From DAOUAT01 sp964551735 (GTDB taxonomy: Bacteria > Chloroflexota > Anaerolineae > CG2-30-64-16): a DNA stretch of 51,234 nucleotides. The stretch spans positions 1-51,234 of the forward strand of contig CAZKEF010000040.1 of NCBI GenBank assembly GCA_964551735.1, written 5' to 3'. The notes under the pieces were generated by a model that ran no database searches, had not been told where the DNA came from, and saw only the letters and a program-made list of their open reading frames with translations. The translations under genes and the position numbers were made by a program. Below, piece by piece: positions 32,769 through 41,372 of the stretch; within the stretch, counting starts at the first letter, position 1; each line of letters opens with the position of its first letter.

Positions 32769-35700
32769 GCCTCCTACCCCTTGCCGATCTTATCGTCCAG
32801 AAACCTCGGCCTGAGACAACACTGGCCTTGATCCCGGCCTATTGGGACCACGGCCGCGAGATGGTGGAATCGTACATCTTCACGGATACGATCCGCCAGT
32901 ACTTCGCGCAGATCCTGGAGTCGGTGGCTACGGGCGCCGGTCAAGGTTTCTGGGTGCAGGCGGAATACGGCGCGGGCAAGACGCACTTCTTGGCTACGTT
33001 GGCAGCGCTGATCGCCAACGGCCAGGATGGGCTCTGGGACGCGGTGCATAACGAGGAAATCCGCAATTACCGGCGGCGACTGGAGGGGGTGCGCCTGTTT
33101 CCGGTAATCGTCTCTTTGCGGGGGATGGGCGAAGCCGACGCGTATGCCGGGCGAACGCTCCTAGATGTGATCCTGGAGGAGGGCTTCGGACAGGCGTTGA
33201 ACAAAGCGGGATTGGAGGGCCAGATTCAAGTCACGGCCGCCGAGGACTACATCACCTGGCTGGAACGAGACACTACGCTGGAACTGCGGCAGGCTATAGA
33301 AGCGTATGTCCGGCGGGTGACGGGACAAGGGATCCACGAGTATCGCGACTACGAAGGCGCCTCGGCGCTGGCGCGCTTGATCGCCGACTATTGCAGCCAG
33401 AATGCCATGCGGCCGCGCATCGCCGGCAGTGTGAAGGAGCGGCTGGCCCACGTCTATCGCCAGCTGGTCGGATTGAAGCCGAAACGCTACGATGGCGTGC
33501 TCGTCGTCATTGATGAATACGAGGGCTGGGAGAAATCTCACGCAAGCCCGGCCGCGCGCGCCAACGACGAAGACGTGCTGGAGACATTGGCTTATCTGCT
33601 GCCGCGCGATCTTGGCTTGCGCGTCTACACGGTCGTGGCATCACAGAGCGCCGTGCCGGCCAAGCTGCGCGGCAGCCAGGGCGGCGATCGCTTCATCCAG
33701 ATTCCACTCCTGGCTTCACAGAACGAGCATGATTACGATGTGATTGTGTCGCACCGGGTGCGAGGCTTGAACGAAGACCGCGCCCCTGAGATCAGCGAGC
33801 ACTACCAGCACTACCGCCGGCATTTTGAGTTCGCCAAGAACCTGCGTGAGGCGGAATTCCGAGATGTGTTCCCGTTTCAACCCCGCTGCTTTGAGGTTGC
33901 CCGGCGCATCACTGCGCGTGAGCTGCCGACTGCGCGCTCCGGCATCGCGATTTTCTACGAAGCAGTCAACAATCGAGAGCTGCTGGCGCGCATCGACCTG
34001 ATCCGCGTGGCCGACCTCTTGCGCAGCCCGCACTTGACGCAGGACTGCCTGTCGGCGCCGGTGTACAAGGGCGCCCACAGCATCTACAAAGACACGCGCG
34101 AGGCGCTGGGGGATCTGGGGCTGGAGCCTGAGGATATGCGTCTGGCCGAAGACATCCTGGACACGCTGTTCCTATGGCATGTGGCCTATCAAGATACCCC
34201 CCGGCCGATGTCGCTGAAAGACCTGGCCCAGGCAACGCTAACGACCGACGATGTGCTGCGCGCCGGGGACAATGTCGCCTACGTGCTGGATCAAATGCGG
34301 CCGCTGCCCCAGGTGCAGTTCGAGAACCAGCAAGCCAGCTTTGTCCCCGTGGGCGGCGGCACCCCGCCCACCAAGATCTTCGGGAAATATCGCCGTGATG
34401 CGCTCAAGAATGAGTACTCAGTGAGCGGCGAATGGTCGAGAGCATTGTTCCTGACCACGCAGGAGACTCGCGGGCAAGCGGGGCTGTTCAGTGGGTTCAC
34501 TGCCGACCAGGCGCAGCCCCAGCGCGTGACGCACCGCCACCTGGACTATGCCGGACAGGTGATCATCGCCTCCCGCTGGCAGCTTGACTGGGGCATGGCG
34601 CTGGCAAAGGATGACCAGCACTTCCGGCTGGTCATCATGACCGCCGAAGCCGCTGAATCGGTGAAACCCGAAACACTACAAGATCCTCGTATTGCGGTGG
34701 TCTATCCCGCGGCGTTGAGCGAGGAGGCGCAGCGCGCGGCCGCCGATTACCTGGCCTGGCACGCGATGAACGACGATTACGCGCCGAATAAGCGCCAGGA
34801 CAAAGATGCGGAGGATGTGCGCAAATGGCTGGAACGCCAGCGCTCGTCCTATCTGGACAACCTGCTGCGCACCCAACTCCGCCAATATCAAAACGGCAAG
34901 ATTGTGACACGCGACTCGTTGGCAATCAGCGCTCGCGAAGCTTTCGGCGCGGCGAGCAATGATCGGCGCATCGCAGCCATCATCGAGCCGCTGCTGGCCG
35001 CGGCATACCCACAACTGCCGTTGGACTGGGAACGCCTGCGTGGCGACGTGCGAACGGCGGAGATCAACCGTGTCTTCGATGGCTACTTCGGCCGCACGCC
35101 AAGCACCGCCGAGAAAGCCGCGACACGCAACTTCGGCGCCGGCCTGGGCCTATCGCTGGACGCACGACCGGAGCATTTCTCGCCACAAGCATCGCCCGCG
35201 TTGGATGCGATCACCGAGCTGCTGGCTGAGCGTCAGGGCGAGATCCCTGTGTGGCGTGTTTTCGAGAAACTGTCGGAGCCACCCTATGGGGCGCCCTACC
35301 CGCTGATCCAGCTCTACCTGCTGGCTTTTGTGCGTCGCGGCGACCCGCGTGCGGAGATCACGCTCAAGCGCGATCACAAGCTGCGCTCGCGGAACGGCCA
35401 ACCGTTCCCCGCCAACCGGTTGACCTCCGGCAACGTGATTGAGCTGGACTTCAAGCCCGGGCTGGATCGCTACTTTGATGCCCTGGTTGCCGCTGCCGGG
35501 CCGAGCTGGAATGATGCCGTGGGGTTCGCCCAGGAGGTCTTCCGTGACCTGCGCGCCACCCATGACCCGTCGGAGATCGAGCATCAATCCCGCCGGTTGC
35601 AGGACGAGTTGGCCCGCCTTAGTGAAGCAGTAGTGGTGACCCGCCGCAACCTCACCCTTCTGGCCCAAAGTCTGGGCGATCCGATCCCTGAGCAGGCGGC

Positions 35701-36694
35701 CGATGTGCTGGACAACCTGGCTGCACTGGCCGGAACGGCGGAAGCGGGTTATCAGGTCTTCTACGAACGGGCAAGTGAAACCTACGCGACGGCCGACGAT
35801 CTCCGTGACCACCAGCGCACCTTTGCGGCGCTGCGCGAGCTCTCAGATCTGGCGGTTGAGATCACAGCGGTGGACGGCTATCTCGATGCCGTGCTGTTGC
35901 GGCCCACGGATCGGGAACTGCTGGCAGACAGGACCGCCATCCGGGGACAACTGGATGTGGCGAGCCTAGCGGTTAACCCGAGCTTGTGGCCCGGCATCCG
36001 GTCACAGTTCGAGCATTTTCGTGATCGGTATCGCATCCAGTATCAGATTCACCATCGGGACACGTCGGTTGGGCGACAACGCCTGGGCGAGAAACTGGCG
36101 GACGCGCCGCGGCGGCTGGAAGCGCTGGCGTTATTGAACGGCATCGAGGAGTTGGGCAGCGCGACCGGCGCCGACCTGCCCGGACGATTGCGCAGCCTGC
36201 AAGACCGCATCCGGCCTTGCCCGGCGCCGTTCCAGAGCCTGACACTGGAAGACAAACCGGCCTGCGCATGCGGGCTCACACTGACCGACGAACTGCCGAC
36301 GACCGACGTGGATGGGTTATTGCGCGATCTTGACCGGGCGCTGCAGACGCAGCAGCGCCGGCTGGCCAGCGAAGCCATCCATCGGGTGCTGGCCAAGAGC
36401 GATGAGGGGCGCGTGACCTCCTTCGTCAAGGCCGTGCAAACGGCCAACATGGCCGCGCTGGTGGATGTGATGGATGACAAGCTGGCGGCCTTCATCCGGG
36501 GACTCCTGGCCGAACAGGAGGTAGGCACGGGTGACGCTGATGTGCTGCGCCGCTTTGCCGAGGCCTACCCGACATTGGAAGAAACCGACCTGCCCAAGGC
36601 CGTGCGCGAGTTTGAGCGGCTGTTGAAGGAATCGTTTGAGGCCGCGCGCCGCGCGAATCCTGGCAAGAAGATCGTGCGACTGACGCTGCGCTAA
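32765..36694 (+). CDS. brxC: BrxC/PglY-like P-loop ATPase
   Basis: The 1309-residue cytosolic ATPase has the length of BrxC/PglY (about 1200). Walker A is AEYGAGKTHFLATL at residues 66-79. Walker B is VLVVIDEYEG at 245-254, and a sensor-like VVASQSAVP follows. The opening (WDHGREMVESYIFTDTIRQY) matches the layout of BrxC/PglY, where a Y-x-x-T stretch precedes the P-loop. The C-terminal third is helical with coiled-coil character (HQSRRLQDELARLSEAVVV) and holds a small Cys cluster near residues 1151-1170 (CPAPF and ACACG). In BREX this ATPase is essential for defence and assembles with PglZ. It starts inside the preceding gene and ends two bases before repeat copy 2. Confidence 0.8.
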   Translation: MSLLPLADLIVQKPRPETTLALIPAYWDHGREMVESYIFTDTIRQYFAQILESVATGAGQGFWVQAEYGAGKTHFLATLAALIANGQDGLWDAVHNEEIRNYRRRLEGVRLFPVIVSLRGMGEADAYAGRTLLDVILEEGFGQALNKAGLEGQIQVTAAEDYITWLERDTTLELRQAIEAYVRRVTGQGIHEYRDYEGASALARLIADYCSQNAMRPRIAGSVKERLAHVYRQLVGLKPKRYDGVLVVIDEYEGWEKSHASPAARANDEDVLETLAYLLPRDLGLRVYTVVASQSAVPAKLRGSQGGDRFIQIPLLASQNEHDYDVIVSHRVRGLNEDRAPEISEHYQHYRRHFEFAKNLREAEFRDVFPFQPRCFEVARRITARELPTARSGIAIFYEAVNNRELLARIDLIRVADLLRSPHLTQDCLSAPVYKGAHSIYKDTREALGDLGLEPEDMRLAEDILDTLFLWHVAYQDTPRPMSLKDLAQATLTTDDVLRAGDNVAYVLDQMRPLPQVQFENQQASFVPVGGGTPPTKIFGKYRRDALKNEYSVSGEWSRALFLTTQETRGQAGLFSGFTADQAQPQRVTHRHLDYAGQVIIASRWQLDWGMALAKDDQHFRLVIMTAEAAESVKPETLQDPRIAVVYPAALSEEAQRAAADYLAWHAMNDDYAPNKRQDKDAEDVRKWLERQRSSYLDNLLRTQLRQYQNGKIVTRDSLAISAREAFGAASNDRRIAAIIEPLLAAAYPQLPLDWERLRGDVRTAEINRVFDGYFGRTPSTAEKAATRNFGAGLGLSLDARPEHFSPQASPALDAITELLAERQGEIPVWRVFEKLSEPPYGAPYPLIQLYLLAFVRRGDPRAEITLKRDHKLRSRNGQPFPANRLTSGNVIELDFKPGLDRYFDALVAAAGPSWNDAVGFAQEVFRDLRATHDPSEIEHQSRRLQDELARLSEAVVVTRRNLTLLAQSLGDPIPEQAADVLDNLAALAGTAEAGYQVFYERASETYATADDLRDHQRTFAALRELSDLAVEITAVDGYLDAVLLRPTDRELLADRTAIRGQLDVASLAVNPSLWPGIRSQFEHFRDRYRIQYQIHHRDTSVGRQRLGEKLADAPRRLEALALLNGIEELGSATGADLPGRLRSLQDRIRPCPAPFQSLTLEDKPACACGLTLTDELPTTDVDGLLRDLDRALQTQQRRLASEAIHRVLAKSDEGRVTSFVKAVQTANMAALVDVMDDKLAAFIRGLLAEQEVGTGDADVLRRFAEAYPTLEETDLPKAVREFERLLKESFEAARRANPGKKIVRLTLR

Positions 36695-36695
36695 G

Positions 36696-36739
36696 GTTCG
36701 TAGTGCGCGCTTTAGCGCGCTGAAGCGCGCACTACCAAC
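36696..36739. repeat. Island palindromic repeat, copy 2 (full)
   Basis: This 44-base element has perfect outer arms, GTAGTGCGCGCTT / AAGCGCGCACTAC, and an alternative inner hairpin GCGCGC-TTTA-GCGCGC. It starts right after the brxC-like stop. Confidence 0.9.
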
Positions 36740-36763
36740 GACCATCTGCTAAGGATACCGAGC

Positions 36764-38170
36764 ATGACACCAACTGACGATTTGTTGGCCCTCATCGCGG
36801 CCGGCGAAGGGGAGACCCTGGAGTTCAAGCGGTCTGTGGCTGAGCTTGACAAGATTGTCGAGACCGTAGCGGCGTTTGCCAATACCCGCGGCGGCATCGT
36901 GCTGATCGGAATCGGTCCGAATGGCAGTGTTTTGGGTGTGGACTTGGGGCAGGTCACCGGCGAGCGCATTGCTGGCCGCATTACAGGGAATACTGACCCT
37001 ACCGTTTACCCATCCATAGAGTACGCGACCATCACAGACCGGACCATCGTTGTGATCAAGGTGTCGGAGAGCGACAGCAAGCCGCATCTAGCCTCCGGCC
37101 GCGCCTTCAAGCGCGTGGGTGCGACCACTCTCCAGATGCATCGTGAAGAATACGAGCGGCTCTTACTGGATCGGCGCCAGTCACCGTTCGACCATCGCGA
37201 ACTGCTGGAAGCTACCTGGGACGACATTGATGAGGGCAAGGTAGGCTGGTATCTGGAACGGGCGGCCCGCGAGCGAAACATCCCCGTTGATCTGGCTCTG
37301 CCTGCGCAGGAGAATCTGAAACGTCTGGGGCTGGCATCAGAGCGGGAAGGCCGGGCCGTCTTGACCACCGCCGCGTTGCTGTTTTTCGGGAAGCACCCGC
37401 AGCGGTTCGCGCCCCACAGCTTGATCCGGTTGGCCCGCTTTCAAGGCACCACGCCGCTGAACTTCATTGACCGGCTCGACTGTGTCGGCACCTTGCCGGA
37501 GATGATCGACGAGGCGGAACGGTTCATACGGCGCAACACGCGCGTTGCTGCCAAAGTCACGGGGTTCGAGCGCCGCGAGATCACCGAGTACCCATCCCCG
37601 GCTATCCGAGAGGCGATTGCCAACGCGGTGGCGCATCGCGACTACGAGCGCACGGATGTTGAAGTACGCGTGTCGATTTTCGACGATCGGATCGAGATAC
37701 AGAGCCCTGGCCGGCTGCCTGCGCCACTCACGCTGGAGACGTTGAGCGAGGAATACGCGTTGCGCAATCGGGTTATTGCCGAGTTGCTGTTCAATATTCG
37801 TTACATCGAACGCTGGAACACCGGGATCCTGCGTATGCGCCGCTGGATGCGCGAGCATGGCCTGCCCGAGCCGATCTTCCAGGAAATCGGCCAGACCTTC
37901 CGGGTTACGTTCATCGGGCCTGGGGAAGGTATTGTGGACTTGATCCCCGAAGCGGGTGTCACCGACCTGCGCTCCCAGGGCTTGAACGAGCGGCAGATCG
38001 AGGCGCTGCGATTGATGGTGAACGAAGGGCAGTCGCTGACCAACCTCCGGTATCGCGAGATGTTCGGTGTCACAGGGCGCACCGCTCTGCGAGACCTGGA
38101 GGCCCTGGTGGCAACCGGCTATGCTCGCCAGACGGGAGAACGGCGGGGGGCACGCTACACAGCCGCGTGA
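36764..38170 (+). CDS. AlbA_2 (Schlafen-type) ATP-binding regulator
   Basis: The 468-residue protein has an N-terminal AlbA_2 domain (GETLEFKRSVAELDKIVET, then AFANTRGGIVLIGIGPNG), a middle HATPase_c_4-type domain (PAIREAIANAVAHRDYE and IEIQSPGRLP), and a C-terminal winged helix (LTNLRYREMFGVTGRTALRD). Such proteins are common transcription-linked ATPases. Schlafen-like AlbA_2 domains can bind or cut RNA, but the E-x-x-E-F-K start only marks the family. It separates brxC from the methyltransferase and is preceded by a repeat, so it may be an island-specific regulator, analogous in place only to BrxR. Confidence 0.85.
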   Translation: MTPTDDLLALIAAGEGETLEFKRSVAELDKIVETVAAFANTRGGIVLIGIGPNGSVLGVDLGQVTGERIAGRITGNTDPTVYPSIEYATITDRTIVVIKVSESDSKPHLASGRAFKRVGATTLQMHREEYERLLLDRRQSPFDHRELLEATWDDIDEGKVGWYLERAARERNIPVDLALPAQENLKRLGLASEREGRAVLTTAALLFFGKHPQRFAPHSLIRLARFQGTTPLNFIDRLDCVGTLPEMIDEAERFIRRNTRVAAKVTGFERREITEYPSPAIREAIANAVAHRDYERTDVEVRVSIFDDRIEIQSPGRLPAPLTLETLSEEYALRNRVIAELLFNIRYIERWNTGILRMRRWMREHGLPEPIFQEIGQTFRVTFIGPGEGIVDLIPEAGVTDLRSQGLNERQIEALRLMVNEGQSLTNLRYREMFGVTGRTALRDLEALVATGYARQTGERRGARYTAA

Positions 38171-38230
38171 ATGTCCAAATAAGGCCAGCAATGTCCGAAT
38201 GCCTGTCCGAATCTCATTCAAAGGTAACTC

Positions 38231-40558
38231 ATGACCGACCAAACGAGCAACCTGGCCGCCTTCATCGCCGAACACGCCCATCCCTATGATCCGGCGACCG
38301 ATGCCTATCGCCGCGCACCGTTCGCCGAATCCATTCAGGAAGGGCGCTCTGGCGTGATCTATGATGCTCACACCTACCACACCAAAGTTCCACCTGAAGG
38401 AATCGGCCCATTTATTCGGCACTACAGCGAGCCAGGCGACCTGATCCTCGATCCATTTTGCGGCAGCGGCATGACCGGCGTCGCCGCGCTGATGACCGGG
38501 CGGCACGCGATCCTCAATGACCTGTCGCCTGCGGCGGCCCACATCGCGCGCAATTACTGCACGCCGGTGGATGTGGCCGCGCTGCGCGCCGAGTTCGAGC
38601 GCATCAAGGCCGCGGTCAAGGAGGAGTTCGACTGGCTGTACGGCACGACCTGTGACCGCTGCGGCAACACCTCACTCATCCAGTATACTATATGGAGTGA
38701 CGTTTTTGAATGTCAACGCTGCGGATCACCGATTGTCTTATGGGACGTTGCCGTTGATCGCCTTAATGGTAAGGTGCTTGACCAATTCTCATGTCCGACC
38801 TGTAGCTGTGTTCAATCCAAACGAGATGTTCGATTCCTGCAGTCACAACCTGTGCTTGTAAACTATAAATGTACAAGGTGCAAACCTCGACGCTATGAAC
38901 GAAAACCAAACACGACCGAACTACAACGTATAGAAGAAATAGAACAACAACCGATTCAATTCTGGTATCCTGAAGTAGCCTTCGGAGAATCCTGGGAGAT
39001 GTGGCGGGGTGTTCATGGACAGCAGGGTGTTGAGAGCATTGGTCGGTTTTATACTCGGCGTAACTTACGAGCTTTGGCGCGCCTATGGGCTGAAATTGCG
39101 GCGGTGTCAGACACGCGTGTGCGCACAGCCCTCAGATTTATCTTCACCAGTCTTAGTCTCAAGCACGCCACACGAATGAGCAGTATGATACTGAAGGGTG
39201 GCGCTCGACAAGTACTAACAGGCAATCAACCTGGCACCCTATACCTCCCGTCGCTCTCGGTTGAAAAGAACATCCTCGAGCTTTGGCAAAGAAAAGGCGA
39301 CGCTATTCTCAAAGCGCTTGTTGTGATTAATGACCTGCTGGGGCAAAGTCAGGTCATGGTCCGAATAGGAAGTGCGACGGACCTAGCAGAGATCATTACA
39401 AACAGCATCGATTACATCTTCACTGACCCACCCTTCGGCTCCAACATCTTCTACGCGGACTGCAATCTGATCTGGGAGGCCTGGCTGGATGAGGGCTTCA
39501 CGGATCAAACTCAGGAAGCCGTAGTCCACGTCAAGCACAAGAGCAAGAATACCCTGCCGGACTACGCCCGCCTGATGACCGACTCATTCCGCGAGATGCA
39601 CCGGGTGCTCAAGCCGGGGCGTTGGGCCAGCGTGGTGTTCCACAATTCGGACGACCGCATCTGGGAAACGATCCTGGAGGCCGCCCGAACGGCCGGTTTC
39701 GAGATGGCCGAGATCAACGCCTTCGACAAGGAGCAGCTTTCCTTCAAGGGCATCCGCGGGCAGAAGGGCCTGGAACGCGTCACCAACAAGGACATCGTCC
39801 TTAACCTGCGCAAGCCGAAACCGGGCGAGCACGCCACGGCCAACGGCAAGTCCTATGCCGACGAAGCCGAGAAACGCGTCGTCGAGGCGATTGCCACATT
39901 CCTGGATACCGATCCCGATCCCAGGGATCGAACGCTGCAAGGCTTATGGAACCGCGCGCTCTTCGATATGCTGCGCGAAGGCAGCGTACAAATCAGCATG
40001 GCGCAGGTGGGCGAGATGCTACCCCACTACTTCAAGGAAGTGGATGGCAGCTGGTATCTGCGCGGGGAGGCTGTCATCGGCGGCAATGCGTTCGATCTGA
40101 AGACCGATACCGACGCCATCGCCTGGCTGACCCAGATCCTCAGCGACGAGCCGCAGACTACCGGCGAACTGATCCCGCGCTGGCAGGCCGAAACAGCCCA
40201 CCTCTCTGGCTCCGACGCCGGCCGGCTGGACCGCTTGCTCCAGCAGAACTTCTGGCAGGATCAACGCGCCGGCCGCTGGCGCGTCCCCACCGCGGCCGAG
40301 CGGGAGAAGATGTCAAACCGCCAGTCGCTGGCCGACGAAGCGCACCTGCGCGTCATCGAGAGATTCTTACAGGGCGACCTTGATCGCCGTCCCAACGATT
40401 GGGAACTCTCGGAATGGCTGCGGTTCTGTTACCGCCGCGAGGCCTACGCTCAGGCAGTCGCGCTCTTCCAGCACATCCAGGGGGATCAGGTGGAGCCGGA
40501 GCGGTACAAGGAGATCAAGAAGATTGTGGCGGTTTGCCGGATGAAGGCACAGACTTGA
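38231..40558 (+). CDS. DNA methyltransferase of the BREX-like island (not PglX), with C-terminal docking module
   Basis: The 775-residue amino-methyltransferase has its SAM motif LILDPFCGSGMTG (D74-G80) before the catalytic motif FTDPPFGSNIFY (T398-G403). This motif order is like DUF1156-type methylases and opposite to beta-class enzymes. About 300 residues lie between the motifs and include two zinc-ribbon Cys pairs (CDRC...CQRC, CPTC...CTRC); this is the probable target-recognition region. That block (about 38675-39420) is clearly AT-richer than its flanks. The C-terminus (about 40352-40555) carries the WLRFCY...VCRMK module shared with the next three genes. It replaces PglX of standard BREX and should methylate host DNA as the self mark; the base is probably N6-adenine (DPPF). 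Confidence 0.85.
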   Translation: MTDQTSNLAAFIAEHAHPYDPATDAYRRAPFAESIQEGRSGVIYDAHTYHTKVPPEGIGPFIRHYSEPGDLILDPFCGSGMTGVAALMTGRHAILNDLSPAAAHIARNYCTPVDVAALRAEFERIKAAVKEEFDWLYGTTCDRCGNTSLIQYTIWSDVFECQRCGSPIVLWDVAVDRLNGKVLDQFSCPTCSCVQSKRDVRFLQSQPVLVNYKCTRCKPRRYERKPNTTELQRIEEIEQQPIQFWYPEVAFGESWEMWRGVHGQQGVESIGRFYTRRNLRALARLWAEIAAVSDTRVRTALRFIFTSLSLKHATRMSSMILKGGARQVLTGNQPGTLYLPSLSVEKNILELWQRKGDAILKALVVINDLLGQSQVMVRIGSATDLAEIITNSIDYIFTDPPFGSNIFYADCNLIWEAWLDEGFTDQTQEAVVHVKHKSKNTLPDYARLMTDSFREMHRVLKPGRWASVVFHNSDDRIWETILEAARTAGFEMAEINAFDKEQLSFKGIRGQKGLERVTNKDIVLNLRKPKPGEHATANGKSYADEAEKRVVEAIATFLDTDPDPRDRTLQGLWNRALFDMLREGSVQISMAQVGEMLPHYFKEVDGSWYLRGEAVIGGNAFDLKTDTDAIAWLTQILSDEPQTTGELIPRWQAETAHLSGSDAGRLDRLLQQNFWQDQRAGRWRVPTAAEREKMSNRQSLADEAHLRVIERFLQGDLDRRPNDWELSEWLRFCYRREAYAQAVALFQHIQGDQVEPERYKEIKKIVAVCRMKAQT

Positions 40559-40589
40559 GTTCGTAGTGCACGCTTCAGCGCGCCAAGCG
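40559..40589. repeat. Island palindromic repeat, copy 3 (half)
   Basis: The first ~20 bases (GTTCGTAGTGCACGCTTCAG) match copies 1 and 2, and the right arm is mostly lost. It begins directly after the methyltransferase stop. Confidence 0.7.
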
Positions 40590-40605
40590 AAAGGAGGAAT
40601 CGTCA

Positions 40606-41313
40606 ATGCCAAGACGCGGGAGCAATTTTCTCGATGCAGCCAGACAGATCCTACAAGAGAGAGGTGAACCGATGCGGGGAGAAGAGATCGTCCACATCGG
40701 TCTGGAACGCGGGCTCTTTACCACTCGGTCGCCAAACGAGGAAGCCGCTTGTCGCTCGCTGATCAATACGCTTAACTCAGAGATCACGCGCCACTCTAAC
40801 GAGCGAGGTTTTGCCCGTTATGGCCACAGCATGTTCGGACTTGAGGAGTGGGGTGACTCCCGGCAGCCATCTGCAGCGCATCAGCCCCGACGAAGGAGTG
40901 CGCTCCCCCCGATGCCTGTCTCAGTAGGCACACTCGGCGGCATCACCCTGGACAAACTGGAACGCATCCGCCAGGTGATGGCCGCTGACGAGTTTAGGCG
41001 CGACTGGGGTGACATTTACGATCAACTGCTCGCTGCGGAACGCGCCAAGGCTATCACACCCATCAATGACCGGTATCTCTTGGAGCGAATACGGCCCGTT
41101 ATCCAGCGGATCCAGGACTTCCTCCAAGGACGCGGCAATGAAAGTCCAAAGTCAGAGACCGTATGCGACTGGATCTTTCTCTGCTACACCGCGGAGTTAC
41201 ACCGGGAAGGCGCAGCCTTGTGGCGCTACGTCAACCAGGATGAAGTCAACCCCTGGCAATATGAACGGACAGCAAAGTTCAGCACGGTTTGTCGAGTGAA
41301 CGCGGGATTGTAG
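40606..41313 (+). CDS. HARE-HTH protein with island C-terminal module (short form)
   Basis: The 235-residue protein has an N-terminal HARE-HTH domain (FLDAARQILQERGEPMRGEE, then LERGLFTTRSPNE, ending FGLEEWGD). This winged-helix type is found in restriction and chromatin proteins and is proposed to read modified DNA. A linker and helical middle follow, then the shared C-terminal module (about residues 165-235: CDWIFLCYTAELHREGAALW and VNPWQYERT...VCRVN). No nuclease motif is seen. The RBS is AAAGGAGG. It is the simplest member of the three-gene family. Confidence 0.75.
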   Translation: MPRRGSNFLDAARQILQERGEPMRGEEIVHIGLERGLFTTRSPNEEAACRSLINTLNSEITRHSNERGFARYGHSMFGLEEWGDSRQPSAAHQPRRRSALPPMPVSVGTLGGITLDKLERIRQVMAADEFRRDWGDIYDQLLAAERAKAITPINDRYLLERIRPVIQRIQDFLQGRGNESPKSETVCDWIFLCYTAELHREGAALWRYVNQDEVNPWQYERTAKFSTVCRVNAGL

Positions 41314-41324
41314 CTTAGGCTCAG

Positions 41325-41353
41325 GCTCGTAGTGCGCGCTTCGGCGCGATGGC
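41325..41353. repeat. Island palindromic repeat, copy 4 (half)
   Basis: GCTCGTAGTGCGCGCTTCGG matches the left half of copy 2 with few changes. It lies between the two HARE-HTH genes. Confidence 0.65.
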
Positions 41354-41372
41354 TATCACAAGAGGTGGAACA

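Noticed and set aside
32204..41353. The repeated hairpins in the island could be a CRISPR array
   Set aside because: Copies are single, kilobases apart, of two lengths, and lie at gene ends; there are no regular spacers and no cas genes.
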